A DNA stretch of 5,143 nt. Origin: Thiomicrorhabdus sp. Its GTDB lineage: Bacteria > Pseudomonadota > Gammaproteobacteria > Thiomicrospirales > Thiomicrospiraceae. A program made the translations under genes and the position numbers. A model generated the notes under the pieces. The model was not told the DNA's origin, did not search any database, and worked only from the letters and a program-made list of their open reading frames with translations. The stretch spans positions 1-5,143 of the forward strand of contig JAKITH010000095.1 of NCBI GenBank assembly GCA_021648185.1, given 5' to 3'. This document shows positions 1 through 5,143 of the stretch, one piece after another (position 1 is the stretch's first letter; every line of letters starts with the position of its first letter).

Positions 1-79
1 GAACAGGTGCTTCTACAACTGCTTCAGGAATGGCTTCTTGAACAGGTGCTTCTACAACCGCTTCAGGAATGGCTTCTTG
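1..79 (-). repeat. 39-bp in-frame tandem repeat at the rne C-terminal region
   Basis: Two copies of a 39-bp unit lie end to end (1-39 and 40-78). They differ only at position 20 (t) against 59 (c), a synonymous third-base change (GCA/GCG, Ala). In the rne frame each unit encodes [13 protein letters not shown] (residues 760-772 and 773-785). A third, diverged unit, [13 protein letters not shown], precedes them at 80-118. The array runs to the window edge, so its copy number is unknown. It probably arose by slippage or unequal crossover in a disordered, acidic, Pro/Val-rich tail. Confidence 0.9.
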
Positions 80-2356
80 AGTAGGAGTGTCCACTGTCTC
101 GTTAGGCATTACTTCTTGAGTTGGCGTTGTAGCCATCGTTTCTGTCGGAGGGGTAAGGCCTGTTACCTCATTGACCACTTCTGGTTGTTCAGCAGGCGTG
201 GGTTTTGCTTCAATGGTGTTGGGTGTAATGGAGTTGATTGACATCTCTTCCGCACCGGCCGGAGCACGTCGACGACTGTTGTAGCTACGACTGTTGTAAC
301 GGCTACGATGACGCTGGCCTCCTGCACGAGGTTTTTTGTTTTGATGGTTATTTTTGGTCTCAGTACTGGTGCTGGTATTATTTTCAGCGGTATCAGGTTG
401 TGGTTTAGTGACCTCTTTCTCTTTGCGTGTATTGCGCTCATTATTAGGGCTACGGGTTGGTTTTTTGTGATTATCCGAAGCACTCTGAAGGCCATTGCTC
501 GATGACTGAGTTGATTTTTTATCTTGATCGTCCGAAATTTGACGGCGATTGCGATGGGTACGGCGGTGACGGTTTTCATCACGACGATTGTTACGATTGC
601 GTTGATGAGGGCGCTGTGGTCTTTTAGGTGTTTCTTCTGTTGGTGCTTCCTCTTCTTCCTTGCTGAATAGCGACGTCCAAATACGCGAAAATAGTCCTGG
701 CTTGCTGGGTTCTTCTGTTGCTTTTGGAGCGGCTGGAGCGGGAGGGGCGGTTTGCTGTATGGCTTTTACCGCAGGCTCCTCTTTAGGTTTTGGTGCTTTT
801 TGGTTTTGAGCGTCTTCTTGTTGCTGTGACTGCTCGGGTGTAATCATCTCTTTAATTTCATAGCTGGCATTAATGGGGGCTTCATCACCATTACGCGTGC
901 GTTCTATAATGTATTGTGGGGTGGCTAAGTTTTCATTAGGCACAATCAATACATGTAGGCTATGACGGTCTTCAATTTTGATGATTTGATTACGTTTTTC
1001 ATTGAGCAGGAAGGTGGCAACATCCACTGGAAGTTGTACCGTAACACGGCGTGTTTGCTCTTTCATGCTCTCTTCTTCAAGCAACCTTAAGACGGAGAGC
1101 CCAAGAGATTCTACACCACGAATGACACCAACACCGTGACAACGAGGGCAGACAATTTGAGTCGACTCTTCAATGGAAGGGCGCAGTCGTTGACGAGACA
1201 TTTCAAGTAAGCCAAAGCGAGAGATTTTACCAATCTGCACACGTGCTCGATCGGACTTAACCGAATCGCGCATTATGTTTTCAACCTCACGTTGGTGTCT
1301 ATTGGATTGCATGTCGATAAAATCGATCACCACAAGACCGCCTAAATCACGTAAACGTAATTGACGCGCAATTTCTGAGGCCGCTTCCTTGTTGGTATTA
1401 AATGCGGTGTCTTCAATGTCACTGCCTTTGGTAGCGCGACTGGAGTTGATATCAATGGCGGTTAAGGCTTCGGTAATATCAATAACGATAGAGCCACCAG
1501 AAGGTAGAGTGACTTCGCGCTGATAGGCGGACTCTATTTGCGATTCGACTTGAAAACGTGTAAATAAAGGAATGGTATCTTGATAAGGCTTTACCTTATA
1601 AACCTGCTGTGGCATGACGTGTTGAATAAAGTCACGTGCCTTATGAAAGACCTCCATGTTATCAATAATAATTTCACCAATATCTTGGCGTAAATAATCA
1701 CGGATGGCTAAAATCACAATATCGGATTCTTGATGAATTAGGAAGGGAGCCGATTTCTCATTAGAGGCTTTTTGTACCGCTTCCCAGAGTTGAACAAGGT
1801 AGTCTACACCCCATTGAAGCTCTTCAGTGTTTTTGCCAACACCAGCCGTTCGGACGATGATTCCCATTCCTTCTGGGGTGTTTAAGTCGCGCAAGGTATC
1901 ACGAATACCTGAGCGATCATCGCCTTCAATGCGTCTTGAAATACCGCCCGCTTTGGGGTTGTTAGGCATCATTACAACATACGGGCCTGCAAGTGTAATT
2001 TGAGTGGTGAGTGCTGCGCCTTTGTTGCCTCGCTCTTCTTTTTGAACCTGAACGATGATCTCTTGACCTTCTTTTAAGACATCGCGAATGGAAGGGCGAC
2101 CTGATTCGGTTCTGTTTTTTGGAAAGTACTCTTCAGCCACTTCTTTAAAAGGTAAAAATCCGTGACGTTCTGAGCCATAATCAACAAAAGCGGCTTCTAA
2201 ACTGGGTTCTACGCGGGTGATTCGGCCTTTATAAATATTGGCTTTTTTCTTTTGATGATGTGGAGTTTCAATGTCCAAATCATATAGGGTTTGCCCGTTT
2301 ACAAGGGCGATGCGCGTCTCTTCTGCTTGAGTCGCATTAATGAGCATTCTTTTCAT
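1..2356 (-). CDS. rne: Ribonuclease E, N-terminal 785 codons (3' end beyond window)
   Basis: This is the essential endoribonuclease that starts mRNA decay, processes rRNA and tRNA precursors and scaffolds the degradosome at the inner membrane. The frame is open without a stop from ATG 2356 to the left edge, and the start [10 protein letters not shown] matches E. coli RNase E. Visible in order: S1 RNA-binding domain (about residues 35-120), the 5'-monophosphate sensor pair R169/T170 in [10 protein letters not shown], the DNase I-like catalytic aspartates D302 (TAIDINSS) and D345 (VVIDFIDM), and the Zn-link CPRC with C403 and C406. Numbering stays within one residue of E. coli. From about residue 490 the protein becomes low-complexity, with a membrane-targeting-like helix (553-564), arginine-rich patches (578-606 and 682-697) and an acidic, proline-rich tail with tandem repeats. 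E. coli RNase E is 1061 residues, so roughly a quarter may be missing. A weak AAGAG Shine-Dalgarno sequence lies upstream. Identity is very secure; the C-terminal partner sites are not visible. Confidence 0.98.
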   Translation of the reverse strand, partial: MKRMLINATQAEETRIALVNGQTLYDLDIETPHHQKKKANIYKGRITRVEPSLEAAFVDYGSERHGFLPFKEVAEEYFPKNRTESGRPSIRDVLKEGQEIIVQVQKEERGNKGAALTTQITLAGPYVVMMPNNPKAGGISRRIEGDDRSGIRDTLRDLNTPEGMGIIVRTAGVGKNTEELQWGVDYLVQLWEAVQKASNEKSAPFLIHQESDIVILAIRDYLRQDIGEIIIDNMEVFHKARDFIQHVMPQQVYKVKPYQDTIPLFTRFQVESQIESAYQREVTLPSGGSIVIDITEALTAIDINSSRATKGSDIEDTAFNTNKEAASEIARQLRLRDLGGLVVIDFIDMQSNRHQREVENIMRDSVKSDRARVQIGKISRFGLLEMSRQRLRPSIEESTQIVCPRCHGVGVIRGVESLGLSVLRLLEEESMKEQTRRVTVQLPVDVATFLLNEKRNQIIKIEDRHSLHVLIVPNENLATPQYIIERTRNGDEAPINASYEIKEMITPEQSQQQEDAQNQKAPKPKEEPAVKAIQQTAPPAPAAPKATEEPSKPGLFSRIWTSLFSKEEEEAPTEETPKRPQRPHQRNRNNRRDENRHRRTHRNRRQISDDQDKKSTQSSSNGLQSASDNHKKPTRSPNNERNTRKEKEVTKPQPDTAENNTSTSTETKNNHQNKKPRAGGQRHRSRYNSRSYNSRRRAPAGAEEMSINSITPNTIEAKPTPAEQPEVVNEVTGLTPPTETMATTPTQEVMPNETVDTPTQEAIPEAVVEAPVQEAIPEAVVEAPV
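266..313 (-). other. RNase E arginine-rich patch 2
   Basis: Codons 682-697 of rne read [16 protein letters not shown], seven arginines in 16 residues with YNSR occurring twice. It resembles the second arginine-rich RNA-binding region of E. coli RNase E. It is separated from patch 1 by a Ser/Asn/Thr/Lys-rich linker and followed by an acidic, proline-rich tail. The function is inferred from composition. Confidence 0.6.
539..625 (-). other. RNase E arginine-rich patch 1
   Basis: Codons 578-606 of rne contain 12 arginines in 29 residues, interspersed with Asn, His and Gln (for example [14 protein letters not shown]). E. coli RNase E has a similar arginine-rich RNA-binding segment right after its membrane helix. 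RNA or helicase binding is inferred from composition and position only. The high arginine content also explains the spurious open frames on the other strand here. Confidence 0.7.
665..700 (-). other. RNase E membrane-targeting-like amphipathic helix
   Basis: Codons 553-564 of rne read [12 protein letters not shown], just after an Ala/Pro/Gln-rich linker and just before a Glu run and the first arginine block. E. coli RNase E has PGLLSRFFGALKALF in the equivalent place (segment A), an amphipathic helix that anchors the enzyme to the inner membrane. Position, hydrophobic pattern and flanks agree, so the same role is inferred. It is shorter than the E. coli segment, and its binding strength cannot be judged from sequence. 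Confidence 0.8.
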
Positions 2357-2518
2357 GCTTTTCTCTTTTTAGTTTTGCTGAGAAATACATTGAATAGGAC
2401 AAAAGCGGACGAAAATGACGGGGGTATTAAATAATGAAAGATAGGGTGTAAAGATTGTATTAGGCAGCTTGTTACGACGAAAAAGTAGACGGTTTGGTAT
2501 TGAACATACGAAGCTTAA

Positions 2519-2533
2519 CAAGCACATGGAAGT
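2519..2533. repeat. 15-bp direct repeat, copy 1
   Basis: CAAGCACATGGAAGT, matching 14 of 15 bases with the copy at 2740-2754. TAGGCAG follows 7 bp later (2541-2547). The copy lies next to the strong stem-loop within the presumed rne leader. Transcribed with rne it would read ACUUCCAUGUGCUUG. Function unknown. Confidence 0.7.
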
Positions 2534-2546
2534 AAGATAATAGGCA

Positions 2547-2576
2547 GGGCGCTTATGGGTTGTTCATAAGTCGCCC
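2547..2576 (-). promoter_or_regulatory. Strong stem-loop in the presumed rne leader
   Basis: In the rne transcript, GGGCG-A-CUUAUG pairs with CAUAAG-CGCCC around the 7-nt loop AACAACC. This gives 11 base pairs with one bulged A, and it is the most stable-looking structure in the intergenic region. It lies about 190 nt before the rne start. In E. coli a leader hairpin (hp2) mediates RNase E autoregulation; this may be a functional counterpart, but I have not shown homology. No U run follows on either strand, so a terminator is unlikely. Confidence 0.55.
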
Positions 2577-2592
2577 GTCTGTTTTATCTGTT

Positions 2593-2607
2593 GATCTTTA
2601 TGAGATC
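2593..2607. promoter_or_regulatory. Small inverted repeat in the presumed rne leader
   Basis: GATCT, loop TTATG, AGATC form a 5-bp stem containing two GATC sites 11 bp apart. It lies just upstream of the stronger 2547-2576 stem-loop in the rne transcript and may be part of the same folded leader. By itself it is short enough to arise by chance. Confidence 0.3.
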
Positions 2608-2668
2608 GCCTATTTTTGCGGTATCTAATGCTGTTTTAGGGGTGTCGTTGTTCTATTTTTACTTTGCC

Positions 2669-2698
2669 ATTGTAGGCTTATGAATTGCCGTATTGCAA
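2669..2698 (-). promoter_or_regulatory. Candidate sigma70 promoter for rne
   Basis: Read on the minus strand, TTGCAA (2698-2693, 4 of 6 to TTGACA) and TACAAT (2674-2669, 5 of 6 to TATAAT) are separated by 18 bp. Transcription would start near 2662, giving a leader of about 305 nt, similar in length to the E. coli rne leader. E. coli rne has several promoters, and weaker matches exist further upstream here (for example around 2815-2843 and 2997-3027), so this may not be the only or main one. Confidence 0.4.
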
Positions 2699-2736
2699 CT
2701 CATGGTAACGTCTTATTTTGGTGTAACACTGGTATT

Positions 2737-2777
2737 GAGCAAACACATGGAAGTGCTTTTTATTAGGCTGTTTGCTC
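2737..2777. promoter_or_regulatory. 9-bp inverted repeat around direct repeat copy 2
   Basis: GAGCAAACA (2737-2745) and TGTTTGCTC (2769-2777) are perfect inverted repeats separated by 23 bp. The interior holds most of the 15-bp direct repeat and TAGGC. It could be an RNA hairpin in an upstream-initiated rne transcript or a protein-binding site. No T run follows, so it is not a typical terminator. Confidence 0.4.
2740..2754. repeat. 15-bp direct repeat, copy 2
   Basis: CAAACACATGGAAGT, 221 bp from copy 1 and differing at one base. TAGGCTG follows 9 bp later (2764-2770), echoing the TAGGCAG after copy 1. It overlaps the left arm and loop of the 2737-2777 hairpin. If the promoter at 2669-2698 is the main rne start, this copy lies upstream of transcription; with an upstream promoter it would be in the leader. 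Confidence 0.7.
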
Positions 2778-2784
2778 TAGCCGG

Positions 2785-2798
2785 CAGACAATTGTCTG
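2785..2798. promoter_or_regulatory. 14-bp perfect palindrome, possible operator
   Basis: CAGACAATTGTCTG is perfectly self-complementary with no loop, which fits a binding site for a dimeric protein better than an RNA hairpin. It lies 8 bp from the 2737-2777 inverted repeat and about 430 bp upstream of each flanking gene. I do not recognise it as the site of a specific regulator. Confidence 0.4.
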
Positions 2799-3170
2799 TT
2801 GTTTACAATAATTTTTAATATCTTTTTGTTATTTTATTGTCGTGATTTCCGTATCACTGTATTAGCGTCTTAGGAATTGGACTTTAAATCGTATTCTGCG
2901 CCAATCAATTTAAGGCTTTTGTCTTGTTCGGATGTTTTTCTCAGAGTTTTACGAATAATAAGAAATAGATCACTCGCTTTTTATGGAAGCATTTGGTTAA
3001 TACCTGTTTTTAGCTGGTTTTTGTGAACCGCTGTTTTTCAGTGTATTTAAATGATCTAATTTTTATTGGTTGTTTAAAATTCTTTTTGTTCATCTTGACT
3101 TATTTAAGCAAGATATGACATCACTACAAATTTAGCCGTGCAAATATAGCACTCATTTTTACGCTATGCA

Positions 3171-3199
3171 ATGACAATATGTTATTCAGGCTGTAAACT
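3171..3199 (+). promoter_or_regulatory. Candidate sigma70 promoter for rluC
   Basis: ATGACA (3171-3176, 5 of 6 to TTGACA) and TAAACT (3194-3199, 4 of 6 to TATAAT) are separated by 17 bp. The expected start near 3206 leaves a leader of about 33 nt before the rluC ATG. It is the best plus-strand match close to the gene. The DnaA-box-like elements begin at its -10 end and would cover the transcription start. Confidence 0.45.
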
Positions 3200-3229
3200 G
3201 TGGCAAAAATGTGAATAATCTGTGGATAA
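3199..3229 (-). promoter_or_regulatory. Three DnaA-box-like elements in 11-bp phase
   Basis: Starts at 3199, 3210 and 3221 read TGTGGCAAA, TGTGAATAA and TGTGGATAA. On the minus strand these are TTTGCCACA, TTATTCACA and TTATCCACA. The last is the strongest E. coli DnaA box sequence, the second also fits the TTWTNCACA consensus, and the first is degenerate (7 of 9). All three point the same way and repeat every 11 bp, about one helical turn, so bound protein would sit on one face. They lie between the candidate rluC promoter and the ATG, where binding would be expected to repress. DnaA binding is inferred from sequence only. Confidence 0.5.
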
Positions 3230-3238
3230 TTTAAAAAT

Positions 3239-4201
3239 ATGGCAAATGTAAGAATGGTTGAGGTGACCGAGGAGGATGAAGGTCAGAGGGTCGATAATTT
3301 TTTGATGCGGCATTTACGAAAAGCACCTCGAACCTTAATTTATAGGATTATTAGAAAAGGTGAGGTACGGGTAAATAAAGGGCGAGTGAAGGTCAGCACC
3401 CGTTTAAAGTCGGGGGATATGGTGCGAATTCCCCCCGTTACTGTGCCAGAAAAAATAGAGGTTAATGAGTCCGATATCCCGCATGGTCAGTTAAAGCGCA
3501 TTGAAGCCAGTATCTTGTTTGAAGATAAAGATTTGATGGTGATTAATAAACCCTCAGGTATTGCTGTGCATGGCGGTGGAGGGATGAACTGGGGTCTAAT
3601 TGAGGTGGTTCGGATATTAAGGCCGTTGGCGAAACGTTTGGAGTTGGTGCATCGCATTGATCGAGATACCTCGGGTTGTTTGCTGATTGCTAAAAAAGCC
3701 TCAATTTTAAAAGACCTTCATGCTCAAATTAGAGCTAATAAGTTTGATAAACGCTATTTAGCCATTGTAATGGGGCAGTGGCCTAAGGGCGTACAAAAAG
3801 TAGATATCCCATTGCGTAAAGCGCATCTAAAAGAGGGCGGCTGGCATGTGTCGGTTGATAAAACGGGTAAAGAGGCGGTCAGTTATTTTAGGTTAGAGCA
3901 ACATTTAAGCGGTTGTGACTTAATGACGGTTAAGTTAAAAACGGGTCGAACCCATCAAATACGGGTTCATGCCCTAGCGCAAGGGTGTGCGTTGTTGGGG
4001 GATGATCGCTATGGTGACCGAGAGGTGAATAAGCAGTTTCGTAAGCAGGGCATGAAACGTTTGGCGTTGCACGCTCAGTTTTTGGGGTTTACCCACCCCG
4101 CAACTCAGGAGTGGGTAGAGTTCGAAGCCCCGTTGTATTCTGACTTTAAGCAAATTATAAAAACATTAGAGAAAGTGAAGAAAGATGGCAAAAAAATATA
4201 A
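3239..4201 (+). CDS. rluC: 23S rRNA pseudouridine synthase RluC
   Basis: RluC isomerises uridines 955, 2504 and 2580 (E. coli numbering) of 23S rRNA to pseudouridine, around the peptidyl-transferase region. The 320 residues match the E. coli length of 319. An S4 RNA-binding domain covers about residues 15-75 (QRVDNFL, IYRIIRKGEVRVNKGRVK). The RluA-family catalytic domain follows, with INKPSGIAVHGG (102-113), the catalytic motif HRIDRDTSG with D141 (E. coli D144), and TGRTHQIRVH (235-244). The long conserved RYGDRE near residue 257 and LHAQFLGFTHP near 277 also fit. ATG 3239 is the first possible start, since an in-frame TAA lies at 3227; no good Shine-Dalgarno is seen (GGA 12 nt upstream), and M6 at 3254 is a less likely alternative. 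It is divergent from rne and overlaps the next gene by 17 bp, suggesting a two-gene operon. Confidence 0.97.
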   Translation: MANVRMVEVTEEDEGQRVDNFLMRHLRKAPRTLIYRIIRKGEVRVNKGRVKVSTRLKSGDMVRIPPVTVPEKIEVNESDIPHGQLKRIEASILFEDKDLMVINKPSGIAVHGGGGMNWGLIEVVRILRPLAKRLELVHRIDRDTSGCLLIAKKASILKDLHAQIRANKFDKRYLAIVMGQWPKGVQKVDIPLRKAHLKEGGWHVSVDKTGKEAVSYFRLEQHLSGCDLMTVKLKTGRTHQIRVHALAQGCALLGDDRYGDREVNKQFRKQGMKRLALHAQFLGFTHPATQEWVEFEAPLYSDFKQIIKTLEKVKKDGKKI

Positions 4202-4844
4202 AGCAATTATTTTTGATTGGGATGGTACTTTGATGAACTCAGAGAATCGAATTGTTGCATCCATTCAGTATGCAGCCAAAGCTTGTGGTTTTCCAGAGCT
4301 GTCCCATGATGAGTCAAAGCAGATTATTGGATTAAGTTTAGAGAATGCTATTTTAGGATTGTACCCTAAAGCGGATCAGCACCAAGTAGTTGCAATGGCT
4401 GAGGCGTACACTCAGTTCTTTTTAGAGGAGTGTGATGTACCGATGGAGGCGTTTGATGGTGCAGAAGCACTGCTGTTTAATTTGAATCAGTCGGGGGTTA
4501 AATTAGCGATCGCGACGGGTAAGAGTCGTAAAGGGTTGAATCAGATCTTGAAAGAGAGTGGGTTTGGTGTCTATTTTGATATGACGCGTACTCCAGTGGA
4601 GTCGGCCTCTAAGCCAGATCCGTTGATGTTGGAGCAAATATTAGCGGAGTTTAATTTATCGGTAGACGAGGCGGTCATGATTGGCGACACCACCTTTGAT
4701 ATGGAGATGGCACAAAACATTGGAATGGATCGGGTGGCGTTGAGTCACGGAGTGCATCAGATGGAGGTACTTTCACCTTATAACCCCGTAGCAGAGTTGA
4801 ACTCATTGCAAGAGTTGAATGAGTGGTTGTTGGCTCGCATTTAA
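4185..4844 (+). CDS. HAD-family phosphatase, phosphoglycolate-phosphatase-like
   Basis: This 219-residue protein is a soluble HAD-superfamily hydrolase of the Gph-like type. Motif I is DWDGT with nucleophile D11 and acid/base D13. Motif II is T111 in LAIATGKSR. Motif III is K143 in SKPDP. Motif IV is IGDTTFDMEMA with D168 and D172 binding magnesium. Residues about 16-90 between motifs I and II form a helical C1 cap, which sets substrate choice. All catalytic residues are present, so it should be an active phosphatase, but the substrate cannot be read from sequence; 2-phosphoglycolate, a sugar phosphate or a nucleotide are all possible. Its ATG lies 17 bp inside rluC after a purine-rich stretch (GAAG at 4177-4180), so translational coupling is likely. 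A HAD hydrolase after rluC is also found in Pseudomonas; E. coli lacks it there. Its stop overlaps that of the convergent maf-type gene. Confidence 0.93.
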   Translation: MAKKYKAIIFDWDGTLMNSENRIVASIQYAAKACGFPELSHDESKQIIGLSLENAILGLYPKADQHQVVAMAEAYTQFFLEECDVPMEAFDGAEALLFNLNQSGVKLAIATGKSRKGLNQILKESGFGVYFDMTRTPVESASKPDPLMLEQILAEFNLSVDEAVMIGDTTFDMEMAQNIGMDRVALSHGVHQMEVLSPYNPVAELNSLQELNEWLLARI

Positions 4845-5143
4845 TTTTGAAGAGTGGGCTTTTTAAGCGGTAATTCATAGCCCATTTGATAGAAGATGCT
4901 GGTAAGTTCAATCAGCGGTAAGCCAATGAGTGCATTTGGGTCGTTGCTGAGAATTTTTTCAAAGAGGGTAATGCCTAACCCTTCCGATTTAAAGCTGCCG
5001 GCACAGTTTAAGGGCTGTTCAATTTCAATGTAATGTTCAATGACTTCTTGGGAGAGCTTCCTAAAGTGAACTTGGGTTGTATCCATGCAATCAAAAACCT
5101 GTTTTGTGGCGGTATTGATGACGCATAATCCCGTGTAGAACGT
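4841..5143 (-). CDS. yceF: Maf/YceF-type nucleotide pyrophosphatase, C-terminal 100 residues
   Basis: This is a house-cleaning pyrophosphatase of the Maf family. E. coli YceF hydrolyses m7GTP and related modified nucleotides to monophosphates. The frame is open from the right edge (TFYTGLCVINTATKQV) to TAA at 4843-4841, so the ATG at 5086 is internal and not the start. CAGSFKSEGLG, followed by DPNALIGLPL, is typical of the YceF branch; Maf/YhdE proteins have a different sequence there. E. coli YceF is 194 residues, so about half is present; the N-terminal SxSPRR nucleotide-binding motif and catalytic aspartate lie outside the window. The gene converges on the rluC-HAD pair, as yceF does on rluC in E. 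coli. Its stop codon shares TTAA with the HAD gene. The exact substrate is inferred from the subfamily. Confidence 0.94.
   Translation of the reverse strand, partial: TFYTGLCVINTATKQVFDCMDTTQVHFRKLSQEVIEHYIEIEQPLNCAGSFKSEGLGITLFEKILSNDPNALIGLPLIELTSIFYQMGYELPLKKPTLQN

Larger units (their letters stand above)
2357..3238. other. Long divergent intergenic region between rne and rluC
   Basis: These 882 bp are AT-rich, with many T runs, and contain no convincing coding frame on either strand. The left half should be the untranslated leader of rne; E. coli rne has a leader of about 360 nt through which RNase E represses its own synthesis. The right end carries the rluC promoter region. Inside are a strong stem-loop (2547-2576), a small one (2593-2607), a 15-bp direct repeat (2519 and 2740), a long-range hairpin (2737-2777), a perfect palindrome (2785-2798) and three DnaA-box-like elements (3199-3229). 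I see little structure in about 2800-3170 besides low-complexity T-rich sequence. A small RNA gene cannot be excluded. Confidence 0.85.

Noticed and set aside
38..241. 67-residue plus-strand open frame rich in Cys, Phe and Arg
   Set aside because: It is antisense to the rne tandem repeat and tail, and its residue pattern simply mirrors that repeat.
308..505. 65-residue hydrophobic open frame on the plus strand resembling a small membrane protein
   Set aside because: It is antisense to the Arg/Asn/Lys-rich part of rne; the complement of such codons naturally gives Phe, Leu, Ile and Val. No ribosome-binding site or homology is recognised.
163..582. 139-residue open frame on the minus strand, rich in Lys, Val and Thr
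   Set aside because: It lies wholly inside rne in another frame on the same strand, has no recognisable motif, and is explained by the biased composition of the arginine-rich RNase E tail.
2800..3110. T-rich runs as possible rho-independent terminators
   Set aside because: None is preceded by a GC-rich stem, and both flanking genes point away from this region, so no terminator is expected.
3053..3229. A replication origin made of DnaA boxes plus a GATCT-type AT-rich 13-mer at 3053
   Set aside because: Only two good boxes and one imperfect 13-mer are present, and the neighbours are rne and rluC, not dnaA, gidA or other usual origin genes. A regulatory or titration site is more plausible.
4675..4911. 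78-residue minus-strand open frame spanning the end of the HAD gene
   Set aside because: It overlaps two clearly conserved genes and matches no known family.
4841..5086. A short complete gene starting at ATG 5086
   Set aside because: The same frame continues upstream to the window edge with YceF-like sequence (TFYTGLCVINTATK), so this ATG is internal.

Overview
The window looks like ordinary chromosomal core sequence from a gammaproteobacterium of moderate to low GC content. The genus cannot be fixed from this sequence. The proteins read closest, from memory, to Escherichia coli and Pseudomonas homologues. The order rne – rluC – HAD phosphatase – yceF/maf is a known gammaproteobacterial neighbourhood: E. 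coli has rne, rluC and yceF in this arrangement, and Pseudomonas has a HAD hydrolase after rluC.

Layout. Positions 1-2356 (minus strand) hold the first 785 codons of RNase E, with the complete catalytic half and the start of the disordered scaffold half. The gene runs off the left edge inside a 13-residue tandem repeat. Positions 2357-3238 are an 882-bp AT-rich gap between divergent genes. It should carry the long rne leader on the left and the rluC promoter on the right. It contains a strong stem-loop, a 15-bp direct repeat, a 14-bp perfect palindrome, candidate promoters in both directions and three DnaA-box-like elements spaced exactly 11 bp apart just before rluC. Positions 3239-4201 (plus) are rluC. 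Positions 4185-4844 (plus) are a phosphoglycolate-phosphatase-like HAD hydrolase overlapping rluC by 17 bp. Positions 4841-5143 (minus) are the C-terminal half of a YceF-type Maf nucleotide pyrophosphatase, whose stop codon overlaps that of the HAD gene.

Function. RNase E and RluC both act on RNA: mRNA decay and RNA processing, and 23S rRNA pseudouridylation. The HAD and Maf enzymes look like metabolite or nucleotide housekeeping enzymes. rluC and the HAD gene form a tight, probably co-translated pair; rne and yceF are separate units facing away from and towards it.

No tRNA, rRNA, CRISPR array, transposase or integration site was seen. I find no convincing new gene system. The least expected signals are regulatory: the phased DnaA-box-like cluster at the rluC start and the repeats and hairpins in the rne leader.
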